From: Burkholderia thailandensis E264
Lineage (GTDB): Bacteria; Pseudomonadota; Gammaproteobacteria; Burkholderiales; Burkholderiaceae
Length of the DNA stretch: 64,000 bases
Direction of reading: 5' to 3'
Assembly: GCF_000012365.1 (NCBI RefSeq)
Contig: NC_007650.1
Location: 2,046,001 to 2,110,000, forward strand
Positions 8,739-17,145 of this stretch are shown piece after piece (within the stretch, counting starts at the first letter, position 1; every line of letters begins with the position of its first letter). The notes under the pieces are model-generated. The model had not been told where the DNA came from, did no database searches, and saw only the letters and a list, made by a program, of their open reading frames with translations. Position numbers and translations under genes: made by a program.

Positions 8739-9167
8739 TCAGCGCAGCGTTTTCGTCATGAACACACGGCTCGTGCCGGGCGGATCGCACGGCACCTCGC
8801 CGAAGCGGCGCCAGCCGAACTTTTCGTAGAACGCGGGCGCCTGGAAGCTGATCGTGTACAGCACGGCCGCACCGCAGCCGCGCTGGCGCGCTTCGTCCTC
8901 GGCGAGCCGCAGGATCTCGCGGCCGACGCCGTCGCCGCGCAACGCGTCGGCCAGATAGAACAGGTCGACGAACATCAGGCCGAGCGACGTGCGGCCCGTC
9001 AGGCCGCCGAGCAGCGCGCCCGTGTCCGGGTCCTTCGCGAACACGGCAAGCGCCCGCTCGTCGTTCACGCCCACGCGCTCGACGTTGTACGCGGTGAGGC
9101 CCGCGCCGATGAAATCGATCTCGGCCGGTTCGGGGCGATCGGTGACGACAAGCGTGACGTTCGGCAT
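8739..9167 (-). CDS. GNAT-family N-acetyltransferase
   Basis: A 142-aa single-domain acetyltransferase. The acetyl-CoA-binding motif A is visible as LRGDGVGREILRLAEDEA (R-x2-G-x-G pattern). It follows the strand FVDLFYLAD and is followed by QAPAFYEKFGWRRFGEV, the usual GNAT C-terminal part with the Tyr often used as general acid. It should transfer an acetyl group from acetyl-CoA to an amine whose identity cannot be read from sequence. The ATG at 9167 (MPNVTLVV) gives a normal family length. It sits between FabI2 and the AI-2E-type transporter, all on the minus strand, with no sign of tight coupling. Confidence 0.9.
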   Translation of the reverse strand: MPNVTLVVTDRPEPAEIDFIGAGLTAYNVERVGVNDERALAVFAKDPDTGALLGGLTGRTSLGLMFVDLFYLADALRGDGVGREILRLAEDEARQRGCGAAVLYTISFQAPAFYEKFGWRRFGEVPCDPPGTSRVFMTKTLR

Positions 9168-9308
9168 GGCGGACCTTGGGGCGATGTGGATGGCGAATCG
9201 GATCGGTTCGGTTCTGAATTCGATCGAAACGGCGATCTTATCGCGCACGCGCGGCGCGCTCAAATGCGCCGGACCGGCCGCCACGCGCGCGCGCCGCGCG
9301 CGCCGCCG

Positions 9309-10070
9309 TCAGCCGACGACGTGATAGCCGCCGTCGATGTACTCGACGTTGCCCGTCAGCGCGGCCGCGTCGTCGCTCGCGAGGAACGCGGCGACGTGGC
9401 CGACGTCGTCGATGTCGACGAGACGATGGCCGGGCGTGCGCTCGCGCACGCGTTCGAGCAGCGCGTCGAAGCGGTCGATGCCGGACGCGGCTCGCGTCTT
9501 CAGCGGCCCCGGCGACAGCGCGTGCACGCGGATGCGCCGCGGCCCGAGCTCCGCGGCGAGATAGCGCACCGAGCTTTCGAGCGCCGCCTTCACGGGCCCC
9601 ATCAGGTTGTAGTCCTCGACCGCCCGCTCGGCGCCGTAGAACGTGACCGTCAGCAGACAGCCGCCGTTCGTCATCAGCGGCTCGGCCAGATGCGCGACGC
9701 GAATGAACGAATGGCACGACACGTCCATCGCCATCGCGAAGCCCGCCTGCGAGCAGTCGGTCACGCGGCGATGGAGGTCTTCCTTCGGCGCATACGCGAT
9801 CGAGTGCAGCACGAAGTCGAGCTGCCCCCACTCGCGCGCGATGCGCGCGAACACGTCCTCGAGCTGACCGGGCTCGCGCACGTCGCACGGCACGACGAGC
9901 CGGCTGTCCAGACGCTGCGCGAGCGGCCGGACATAAGGCTCGGCCTTCTCGTTCAAGTAAGTGGTCGCGAGCTCGGCGCCCTGCTCGCGCATGATCCGCG
10001 CGCAGCCGAACGCGATGCTGCTTTCGTTTGCAATGCCGATGATCAAGCCACGCTTGTGCTGAAGTCGCAT
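9309..10070 (-). CDS. fabI: FabI-like enoyl-ACP reductase (FabI2 type)
   Basis: A 253-aa FabI-type reductase, an SDR relative that reduces trans-2-enoyl-ACP with NADH in the last step of fatty-acid elongation. The N-terminus has the FabI dinucleotide signature GLIIGIANESSIAFG. SIAYAP follows near residue 95. The catalytic pair is spaced Y-x6-K (YNLMGPVK), as in FabI and unlike ordinary SDRs with Y-x3-K, and the C-terminus reads TGNVEYIDGGYHVVG. The start ATG at 10070 has GGAGAT just upstream. Burkholderia of the pseudomallei group carry a second FabI on chromosome 2 and this is likely that copy, with the housekeeping enzyme elsewhere. It is not next to other fatty-acid genes. Confidence 0.9.
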   Translation of the reverse strand: MRLQHKRGLIIGIANESSIAFGCARIMREQGAELATTYLNEKAEPYVRPLAQRLDSRLVVPCDVREPGQLEDVFARIAREWGQLDFVLHSIAYAPKEDLHRRVTDCSQAGFAMAMDVSCHSFIRVAHLAEPLMTNGGCLLTVTFYGAERAVEDYNLMGPVKAALESSVRYLAAELGPRRIRVHALSPGPLKTRAASGIDRFDALLERVRERTPGHRLVDIDDVGHVAAFLASDDAAALTGNVEYIDGGYHVVG

Positions 10071-10622
10071 TGAGATCTCCTTCGACGGTCGTCCGATGGG
10101 GCGCGCGATGCGCGGGACCGCGCGGCGCGGTTCGGGCTGCCGGCGCATGCACGCATGCGGGGCATTCACGCCGTGAATGCCCCGCTGCGTTTCAAGTTCG
10201 CCGGGCAGGCGGCTTCGCGCCGCTCGCCGGAAGACTGTCGGCGATCGATGCGGGCCGACAGTTGATCGACGTCAATCGGAGAAGGAAACGGGAATCGCTT
10301 TTTGCTTGCCGAATGCGACGCGCGATTCATTGCAGAAAGATGACGCTTCGCACACGACGTGCGCCGCGCAGGAAACGCGGGGGCATTGCGCGAATCACGG
10401 CGTCAAGCGATCGACCGCTTCGAAGCGGACAGGCGGCGCGCGGAGAAGAACCGCGTGCGCTTCGCCGCCGGAAGGCACCGCGCGGCGTGCCGCGCGCCAC
10501 GCCGCCGAGCGTGCGGGGCATCGAGCGATGTATCGACGCCGAACGATGCCGGCCGATCCGATGGCAGTCGCCCGCGCGAACGCCTCGCTGCATCGACACC
10601 ATCGAAGCGTCCGCGCCCGGTG
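10071..10622. other. Intergenic region upstream of the FabI2 gene
   Basis: About 550 bp with no supported gene; open frames are Arg-rich and lack ribosome binding sites. It must hold the FabI2 promoter. An Fnr/Crp-type palindrome at 10262-10275 is listed separately. The far end passes into an 8-bp repeat array. Confidence 0.5.
10262..10275. promoter_or_regulatory. Possible Fnr/Anr-type binding site
   Basis: TTGATCGACGTCAA matches the TTGAT-N4-ATCAA consensus of Fnr/Anr proteins except for one base in the right arm (GTCAA). It lies about 190 bp upstream of the FabI2 start on the minus strand. Chance occurrence is possible in 64 kb. Confidence 0.3.
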
Positions 10623-10678
10623 CCTTCACGCCTTCACGCCTTCACGCCATCACGCCTTCACGCCTTCACGCCTTCACG
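10623..10678. repeat. Tandem repeat CCTTCACG x7 (one variant unit)
   Basis: Seven consecutive 8-bp units, six CCTTCACG and one CCATCACG at 10647-10654. The last unit supplies the stop codon of the minus-strand Old Yellow Enzyme gene (TGA read from 10676-10674). Copy-number change would not alter that protein because the first unit met by the ribosome already ends it. Confidence 0.9.
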
Positions 10679-11771
10679 CCGCGCGATAACGCTCGAGCCA
10701 GTGCGCATACGGCGCCGGCAGCGTCCACGACGCGCGGTCGACGCCGAGCTCGAGCGCCGCGCGATACGGCCAGTGCGGATCGGCGAGATGCGCGCGGCCG
10801 ACCATCACGAGATCAAGCTGCCCGTCCTTCACGACGCGTTCGGCGAGCGCCGGCGCATCGATCCCCCACGCGGACGCGACGGGCAGTTGCGCCTCGCGGC
10901 GCACGCGCTCGGCAACCGGCGCGAGAAACGCGGGGCCCCACGGAATGCGCGCGTCGGGCGTCGAGAAGCCAACCGTCACGCTCAACAGGTCGAGCCCTTC
11001 CTGCTTGAAGCGCTTCGCGAGCCCGATCGATTCGGCGAGCGTCTCCTCGTCGCGACCGTCGTACTCGATCACGCCGAAACGCGCGGTGAGCGGCAAGCGC
11101 TCGGGCCACACCTCGCGCACGGCCGCGAGCGTCTCGACGAGAAAGCGCCCGCGATTCTCCGCCGAGCCGCCGTACGCATCGGTGCGGCGGTTCGAATGCA
11201 CCGAGAAGAAACTCTGGGCGAGATAGCCATGCGCGAAATGCAGCTCGAGCCATTCGAAGCCCGCGTCGAGCGCGCGCTTCGCGGCCGCGACGTAATCGGC
11301 CTTCACGCGAGCGATGTCGTCGAGCGTCATCTCGCGCGGCACCTTCGGCAGATGCGCGCCGTACGGCACCGCGGAAGGCGCGATCGTCGGCCAGCCGCGC
11401 GCGTCGCCTTCGGCGATGTGGTCGTCGCCTTCCCACGGCCGGTTCGCGCTCGCCTTGCGGCCCGCGTGCGCGAGCTGGATGCCGGGCACCGCGCCCGCCG
11501 TCTTGATCGCGTCGACCGAGCGCGCGAACGCGGCCGCCTGCCCGTCGTTCCAGAGGCCGGTGCAGCCCGGCGTGATCCGCCCTTCCGGCGACACCGCGGT
11601 CGCCTCCGCGATCACGAGCCCCGCGCCGCCGCGCGCGATGCCCGCGAGATGCACGTGATGCCATTCGTTGGGCACGCCGTCCTCGGCGACGTACTGGCAC
11701 ATCGGCGGCACCGCGATGCGGTTGCGCAGCTTGACGTCCTTCAGTTGAAACGGTTCGAACAATGCAGCCAT
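10674..11771 (-). CDS. NADH:flavin oxidoreductase (Old Yellow Enzyme, XenA/YqjM class)
   Basis: A 365-aa FMN-dependent ene-reductase forming a TIM barrel. The N-terminus reads LKLRNRIAVPPMCQYVA-like (here KDVKLRNRIAVPPMCQY) with the Cys typical of the XenA/YqjM class near residue 25. The substrate-binding His pair lies in LHFAHGYLAQSFFS, and NRRTDAYGGSAENRGRF is the family signature. Such enzymes reduce activated C=C bonds and detoxify electrophiles or nitro compounds. A good AAGGAG precedes the start. It lies downstream of a DJ-1/PfpI gene and a NemR-like TetR on the same strand, parallel to the nemR-nemA electrophile-defence logic in other proteobacteria. Confidence 0.93.
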   Translation of the reverse strand: MAALFEPFQLKDVKLRNRIAVPPMCQYVAEDGVPNEWHHVHLAGIARGGAGLVIAEATAVSPEGRITPGCTGLWNDGQAAAFARSVDAIKTAGAVPGIQLAHAGRKASANRPWEGDDHIAEGDARGWPTIAPSAVPYGAHLPKVPREMTLDDIARVKADYVAAAKRALDAGFEWLELHFAHGYLAQSFFSVHSNRRTDAYGGSAENRGRFLVETLAAVREVWPERLPLTARFGVIEYDGRDEETLAESIGLAKRFKQEGLDLLSVTVGFSTPDARIPWGPAFLAPVAERVRREAQLPVASAWGIDAPALAERVVKDGQLDLVMVGRAHLADPHWPYRAALELGVDRASWTLPAPYAHWLERYRAA

Positions 11772-11988
11772 CTACAACTCCTTCGGTATTCGTATTGCAG
11801 TCGGTGGGGAACTCGGGTGATGCGGCGCGTGCGATGGGCGACGTCTTCCGGCGACGCACATGCATCGCGACGCGATTCGATGCGCGGTGACGCGAATCGA
11901 TGCGGTTGAATGCGAGCCGACGCGGTTCGGCGCGGCTAGACGACGGCGCGCGGGCGGCGCGCGACGCGGCGGCCGCCCGCGCCGCGGG

Positions 11989-12672
11989 TCACGACGTCTC
12001 GAGCAGCTGGAGCAGCGCCTCGGCAACGGGCTCCGACGACGCCGGGTTCTGCCCCGTGACAAGCAGCCCGTCGACGACGACGTGCGGCGCCCAGTCGGCC
12101 GCGCGCGAGTAATGGCCGCCGTTCGTCTTCAGCATGTCCTCGACGAGAAACGGCACGACCTCGGTAAGCTCGACGGCCGCCTCCTCGCTGTTCGAGAAGC
12201 CCGTGACATGGCGCCCCTTCACGAACGACGCGCCCGATGGGTCCTTCACGTTGCGCAATACGCCTGGCGCGTGGCAGACGGCCGCGACGGGCTTGTTCCT
12301 CGCGATCGCACGCTCGATCAGCGCGATCGAATGGCGGTCCTCGGCGAGATCCCACAGCGGGCCGTGGCCGCCCGGGTAGAACACCGCGTCGTAATCGTCT
12401 ATCGACACGTCGGCGAGCTTGCGCGTCGACGCCAGCGCGGCCTGCGCTTCGGAATCCTTGTCGAAACGGCGCGTCGCGTCGGTCTGCGACGCCGGATCGC
12501 TGCTCTTCGGATCGACGGGCGGCAACCCGCCGCGGGGCGACGCGAGCGTGAGCTCGGCGCCGGCGTCCTTCAGCGCGTAGTACGGCGCGGCCAGCTCCTC
12601 TAGCCAGAAGCCGGTTTTCTTGCCGGTCGTGCCGAGTTCGTCGTGCGAAGTGAGAACCACGAGAATCTTCAT
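11989..12672 (-). CDS. DJ-1/PfpI-superfamily protein (type 1 glutamine amidotransferase-like; possible glyoxalase III)
   Basis: A 227-aa protein of the DJ-1/PfpI/HchA superfamily. The nucleophile elbow Cys is in AAVCHAPGVL near residue 132, with FYPGGHGPLWDL (the conserved Glu/Gly-rich loop region) before it and a Ser/Gly-rich N-terminal strand ILVVLTSHDE. This pattern (PGGHG then A-V-C-H) matches the subgroup often annotated as protein deglycase or glutathione-independent glyoxalase that removes methylglyoxal. AAGGAGG lies upstream of the ATG. It precedes the ene-reductase gene by about 215 bp in the same direction and lies downstream of a matching TetR operator, suggesting a reactive-electrophile response unit. 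Confidence 0.88.
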   Translation of the reverse strand: MKILVVLTSHDELGTTGKKTGFWLEELAAPYYALKDAGAELTLASPRGGLPPVDPKSSDPASQTDATRRFDKDSEAQAALASTRKLADVSIDDYDAVFYPGGHGPLWDLAEDRHSIALIERAIARNKPVAAVCHAPGVLRNVKDPSGASFVKGRHVTGFSNSEEAAVELTEVVPFLVEDMLKTNGGHYSRAADWAPHVVVDGLLVTGQNPASSEPVAEALLQLLETS

Positions 12673-13242
12673 CTGGATGCCCTCCTTGAAGTCTTGAGAA
12701 TCAGGCGGCGCGGCCCGGAAGGCCCCGCCGGTCGTGCGTCTTCGAAACGGCCGACTTGTCGGGCCGCGCCCGGCACGGGCGGCGCGGCGGCGCGCGCCGG
12801 GCGCCGCGTGGCCGCCGAATCGCGTCGCGCCGCGCGGCTCGCGGCGTCATCCCGCGCGCCGCGCCGCTTCAACCCGTATCGCAGCGACCGCGACTCGAAG
12901 CGGCATTCGCGCATCGCGTGCCGGCATCGTGCGCGCTTGCCGCCGCACGAATGGCCCATCGCCCGACATCGCCGACGCGCTCGCCGATGCGTTCGTCGAC
13001 ACGTTCACTGGCCGCCCTGCCATCGTCGAACGAACGCGGCTTCGCGTCGAGCCTTTCGACGCTCGGCAAACGCGGATCGATCGCGCATCGGTCCGTTTGC
13101 CGAATCGGACTCGGTTCGCGTTGCAGTCGTCGAAATCCCGCATGATGGCCGCCCTCTAATAGACCAGTCGTCTACAAAATAGTCGTAAAAAACGCGGCGG
13201 TGCGACTTCCATCGCACGCGCCGCCGCGCATCGCATTCGTGT
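12673..13242. other. Long leader/intergenic region containing a TetR operator
   Basis: About 570 bp separate the DJ-1-like gene from the TetR gene on the same strand. No convincing gene is seen. A minus-strand frame from an ATG at 13143, preceded by GAGG, could encode 98 residues, but its third-codon bases are not biased as in neighbouring genes, so I do not call it. An operator-like palindrome lies at 13160-13174. Confidence 0.5.
13160..13174. promoter_or_regulatory. Putative TetR/NemR-type operator (copy 1)
   Basis: TAGACCAGTCGTCTA has perfect arms TAGAC/GTCTA around five bases. The identical arms occur at 13872-13886 in front of the nearby TetR gene. Its position, just past the tetR stop and upstream of the DJ-1-like and Old Yellow Enzyme genes, suits repression of a promoter reading into them, although the leader would be about 490 bases. 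Confidence 0.7.
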
Positions 13243-13848
13243 TCAGCGCGCTCCCGGCAGGCCGAGGGCGCGACGGGTGCTCGCCATCGCGACCGCCAGC
13301 GGCTCGCCGTTGCGCCGGATCTTTTCGATCAGCGTCGCGCCGATCCATAGCTCGTACAGCATCTCGGCCGTCTGCTGCGGATCGAGTTCGGCTTTCAGCG
13401 AGCCGTCGTCGAATGCCGCCGCGATGCATGCGGCGAGCCGCGCGACAATCTGCGACGTGCCGCGCTCGAGCGCCGCGCGCATCGCTTCCGACAGATCGCA
13501 GACTTCGGCGCCCAGCTTGACGACGAGGCACTTGCCTTCGGGGTCGTCGCCCATCTGCATTTGCTGCCATTGGGTCCAATAGCGCATCAGCCTGTCGATT
13601 GCGGTGCCGGGGCCACGCACGAGCAACTCGTCGAGGTGAGCAAGGTAGTCGTCGAAATACGATTCGAGTATCGACTCGCCGAACGCCTCCTTCGACCCGA
13701 AATAGTGATAGAACGACCCCTTCGGGACGCCGGCTGCCGCCAGAATCTCGTTCAGCCCGACGCCCGTGAAGCCCTTGCAGAGCATGATGGGCTTGGCGGT
13801 GTCGAGAATGTGCTGCCGGACATCGGCGGTGGTGGTTGCGGCGTTCAT
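13243..13848 (-). CDS. TetR-family regulator, NemR-like
   Basis: A 201-aa TetR protein. The N-terminal helix-turn-helix is at residues about 25-52 (GLNEILAAAGVPKGSFYHYFGSK). The ligand-binding part includes GKCLVVKLGAEVCDLS with Cys107 and Cys117; E. coli NemR, a repressor inactivated by reactive chlorine and electrophiles, uses a Cys at about the same position. The ATG at 13848 gives a normal length. Its own promoter carries TAGAC-N5-GTCTA at 13872-13886 and the same palindrome lies past its stop codon, upstream of an ene-reductase and a DJ-1-like gene. Autoregulated repression of this detoxification set, released by Cys modification, is the likely role; the Cys sensing is inferred. Confidence 0.9.
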   Translation of the reverse strand: MNAATTTADVRQHILDTAKPIMLCKGFTGVGLNEILAAAGVPKGSFYHYFGSKEAFGESILESYFDDYLAHLDELLVRGPGTAIDRLMRYWTQWQQMQMGDDPEGKCLVVKLGAEVCDLSEAMRAALERGTSQIVARLAACIAAAFDDGSLKAELDPQQTAEMLYELWIGATLIEKIRRNGEPLAVAMASTRRALGLPGAR

Positions 13849-13871
13849 GGTGGTGGATGATAGCGTCGAAT

Positions 13872-13886
13872 TAGACCGGTCGTCTA
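13872..13886. promoter_or_regulatory. Putative TetR/NemR-type operator (copy 2, in the tetR promoter)
   Basis: TAGACCGGTCGTCTA has the same arms as the copy at 13160-13174. It lies 24-38 bases upstream of the TetR start codon. On the minus strand it overlaps a plausible -35 (TAGACG) and precedes a plausible -10 (TATCAT), so binding would block the gene's own transcription. Confidence 0.75.
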
Positions 13887-14412
13887 GTGACGGGAGGATT
13901 GGCCCTGGGAACGGTGTGGGATGAGTTTGGAGGCGGAAACGGTGGGACGAGATGTCGATGCCCGCGCGAACCGCGTTGGGGCTTCGCGTTTTTTCCTGTC
14001 CGTGTCCATTGGCGGCCAACCGATTGCGAAGCGTGCAGAACAGTATCGTTTCGGCGATTGTTTTGTCTGGCGGGAAACGGCCAGAAGCGCCATTCGCTCG
14101 CGGAGTTGCCTGGACGGCCAGACGTCGGCTCTGCATCAGTAAACGGTCATTCCATTCGTGATGTTGAATGTGCATCATTGGCCAATCCGGCTGTTCACCA
14201 ATACGGTCAATCAATCAGTTCACGAGCACTGCGTCGAAGACTGATTGTGCGTCGCCGGCCAAGCGCCGGCAGAGGATTAGTGATCGAGGCAGGAAGGCGA
14301 ACGCCGTCGGACCGCCGAGGTTCACGCGAAACAGCTTCCGCCGGCCGCCAGTGAACGAAATCGGAGTATGCCGTAAGATGTAGCTCGCCGAGCGACTCGC
14401 CCCAGTGACGCT
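13887..14412. other. Intergenic region at the left edge of the RiPP island
   Basis: About 525 bp with no supported gene. Base composition turns visibly less GC-rich here and stays so to about 27.8 kb. I see no tRNA, integrase or obvious insertion-sequence end. Confidence 0.5.
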
Positions 14413-17145
14413 ATGCCCTCAGAGACCGCATCAAGCCGATCTCGTCGGTGGCCGCCATCGCCACCGGTCCGCCCTGTCGTCTTCGTGGGGCCGTCGTTGT
14501 CGCACGACGATGCACGCGGCATTCTCGATGCCGAATATCGTCCGCCAATACGCCGCGGTGACCTGGATGGCTTCGGGCAGGGAATCATCGTCGCTATCAT
14601 TGACGGCGTATTCGATCAACAGTTGGCGGTCACACCGAGCGAGCTGCGCGCAGCGCTGGCACGGGGGGCGCGGATATTCGGCGCGTCGAGCATGGGCGCA
14701 CTACGCGCTGTGGAGGTACCCGGTGTCGTAGGCGTAGGCCGCATCTATGAGATGTTCCGGGATGGGGTCGTTGACCGCGATGACGAAGTCGCGGTCACTT
14801 TCGATGCTCAGTCGCTCACCGCGCTTTGCCAACCGCTCGTGAACATACGACATGCGCTGGAGCGCCTCGCCGCGACCGGAACGCTGGCACGGCCTTTGGC
14901 AAAACGTATCTTGCGCACGGCGCAATTGATGCCGTATTTCGATCGCACGTATCCGCTCATCCTCGCGCGCGTCGGCCTCGACGATCACCGTGACGCTGCC
15001 CAGCTTGCGGAAATGCTGGCCTCGCATGACCTGAAGCGCGAGGACGCGATTACCTTGCTGGAATACTTGCGCAACGTAGACGCTGAGCCAGTGGGGTCGG
15101 CGCCTCGAATGCAATCGGCGATCACACTACCGACAAACGCTCGTGATGTGCCATCTCCCGACGAGCCGTTGCACTTGTGGGAGTTCGGACCGCCGTTGCC
15201 ATTTCGCGAACTGCTCGAGTTCCTGGCATTCACCGGCGGCCTACGGGCCGTTGCCCTCCGCGCCGTGGCCGCGCTAGCAAGCGAGGACATCCCCGAGATC
15301 ACAGATGCTTCGGAACTCCAGGCACTATTCGATCGCCGCATGGCACAAATTGGCCGCACCTGGCACTGGCTCACCGAGGAAGAGGTAACCACCAGCCTGC
15401 GCGGTCTTGGCATAGGAACCGATGCGCTGCAAGCGTCGGTCGTCAGCGAGTCCATCGACGAGCTGCGCGCCATGGTCTTGTTGCGCAATGCATCAGCCCC
15501 CTTCCTGCAAGCCCTTCGAAACCACTTGTTCCTAGACGAGCTGATGCTCAAACGCGAGGCAGCGCGCGCGTTGAGCCTTCGTTGGCTGGCGACCCGCGCA
15601 ACCAGTTGTGGAGCCGCGCCGAGCGCGCATGATCGAGACTCGGCCCGGCGTGCGCTGTGTCGACAACTTGACGTACGTGACTTCAAGGGCGCAGTGCGGC
15701 AGTTGAGTGCTTGGGGCATCACGCCTTCGCGCTGCGAAGACTTCGTGACCGAGCTCGCATTGGCACGAAGGGCATGGCAAGCAGATAGCGTAGTTCCGCA
15801 GCCGAATTCGCGTCGTTGGCGATGGCTGCCGGCAAGCCGCAAGGCCGCGGGCAGCCGGCGCTTTTGTATGCCGGCCGCGACGGCATACACCATCGCCACG
15901 CGCTTGCGCAATGTGGTTGGCATCACGCGCGTGGCGATGATCACTGGTCTTGGGACCCTAGGCATTCCCAATGCACAGGCGTTCCGGCCGGACGGCCAGT
16001 GGTCAAGCACCGTAGGCAGCGGGAAGAGTGAGAGTGCAATCGGCGCGCGAATTGGCGCGATCATGGAGGAGGTCGAAAAGTGGGCACAGGAGCGCTACTC
16101 CCAGAATCTGGACCGACACGTCGTATGCGTGTCCAGCTATCGGGGACTGCGGCGTCGCGCGGAATCTGCAGTGGACCCAGCGACTTTGGATTTGCCTTAC
16201 GACAGCCAATACAGCGCCAAGCTCGTCATGCCTTGGGTGCGCGGTTTCGACCTCGCCGCCGGGGCTCCCTGTCTGCTGCCCGCGGCGGCGGCAAGCCACA
16301 TGCGACTGCCGCTCGATATCTTTTACTCCCCGCAGGGCGCGCGCAAGACCGTCACGACCAATGGGCTTGCCTCGGGCATGACGCTGGCCGAAGCGTTGAC
16401 ACACGCATTGTGCGAGTACGTCGAGCGGCATGCGCGCACGATCGACGCGATCGTCAACGACAATCCGGGTGCGCCCTACGCTGCGCGTAGCCCCGTCACC
16501 GACCTCGATCGCGCGCCAGCGTCGACACGCCGCCTGCTGCGCCGGATCGAACGCGCGGGATATCGGCTGGTTGCACGTTCGATCGCGGTCGATATCGCAA
16601 TTCCAACATTCATCGCGACCATCTTGCTACCCGAAGGGCACGCTGACGGCACGCTGTTCGGCGACGGTTGGCAACAGGCCAGCGGCTGGGCAGCGCACCC
16701 CGATCCCGAAACCGCGTTGAACATGGCGATCCTGGAAGCAAGCCAAACCATCATGAGTCACATAGCCGGCGCACGCGAAGATTTGACGTTGGCCGCGCGC
16801 AGCTTGGGCCGTCACGAGCGGACCGAATCCCGTCGTCGGCCCGCTCTTGTCCCCGAGTTCGATGGAGACGCGCCGCGCCTGCCTTTCGATGCGATCCGCG
16901 GCCTTGTGTCGGACGATGCGGCGGCCGATGTGCGCTGGATCGTCGCGCGCTTACGCGACGCAGGCCTCACGCGCATAGTGATGATCGACTACTCGATCGC
17001 CGAAATCGCCCCGGCACGTGTCGTACGGGTCATTGTCCCCGGGCTGGAAACCACCAATCCTTTCCATACCGGCATGCGCGCCCGGATCGCGCTATTGAGC
17101 GATCTACTCGGCGTTCAGTACGGGAAGCCGCGCGTCGGCACGTAA
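14413..17145 (+). CDS. TfuA-YcaO fusion protein (predicted peptide-backbone thioamidation or cyclodehydration)
   Basis: A 910-aa fusion. Residues about 22-230 are TfuA-like: VVFVGPSLS, RGILDAEYRPPIRRGDL, GARIFGASSMGALRA, then GRIYEMFRDGVVDRDDEVAV. Residues about 240-460 are a helix-rich middle part I do not recognise. Residues about 485-910 are YcaO, with ATP/Mg-binding patterns VGSGKSESAIGARIGAIMEE (535-552), NGLASGMTLAEALTHALCE (650-668, then ER) and VRVIVPGLE near the end. YcaO proteins phosphorylate peptide backbone amides with ATP. With a TfuA partner they are known to make thioamides, as in methyl-CoM reductase and thioviridamide-type peptides. It opens the island, converges with a PhyH-type gene (31-bp overlap), and a sulfur-carrier gene lies further on. 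The start lacks a clear Shine-Dalgarno. Confidence 0.88.
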   Translation: MPSETASSRSRRWPPSPPVRPVVFVGPSLSHDDARGILDAEYRPPIRRGDLDGFGQGIIVAIIDGVFDQQLAVTPSELRAALARGARIFGASSMGALRAVEVPGVVGVGRIYEMFRDGVVDRDDEVAVTFDAQSLTALCQPLVNIRHALERLAATGTLARPLAKRILRTAQLMPYFDRTYPLILARVGLDDHRDAAQLAEMLASHDLKREDAITLLEYLRNVDAEPVGSAPRMQSAITLPTNARDVPSPDEPLHLWEFGPPLPFRELLEFLAFTGGLRAVALRAVAALASEDIPEITDASELQALFDRRMAQIGRTWHWLTEEEVTTSLRGLGIGTDALQASVVSESIDELRAMVLLRNASAPFLQALRNHLFLDELMLKREAARALSLRWLATRATSCGAAPSAHDRDSARRALCRQLDVRDFKGAVRQLSAWGITPSRCEDFVTELALARRAWQADSVVPQPNSRRWRWLPASRKAAGSRRFCMPAATAYTIATRLRNVVGITRVAMITGLGTLGIPNAQAFRPDGQWSSTVGSGKSESAIGARIGAIMEEVEKWAQERYSQNLDRHVVCVSSYRGLRRRAESAVDPATLDLPYDSQYSAKLVMPWVRGFDLAAGAPCLLPAAAASHMRLPLDIFYSPQGARKTVTTNGLASGMTLAEALTHALCEYVERHARTIDAIVNDNPGAPYAARSPVTDLDRAPASTRRLLRRIERAGYRLVARSIAVDIAIPTFIATILLPEGHADGTLFGDGWQQASGWAAHPDPETALNMAILEASQTIMSHIAGAREDLTLAARSLGRHERTESRRRPALVPEFDGDAPRLPFDAIRGLVSDDAAADVRWIVARLRDAGLTRIVMIDYSIAEIAPARVVRVIVPGLETTNPFHTGMRARIALLSDLLGVQYGKPRVGT

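Noticed and set aside
10623..10678. CRISPR-like repeat array
   Set aside because: Units are 8 bp with no spacers; it is a simple tandem repeat.
12847..13143. A 98-residue minus-strand frame after an operator-like site with GAGG upstream
   Set aside because: Third-codon bases are not GC-biased as in real neighbours and no domain is visible; a competing frame overlaps it.
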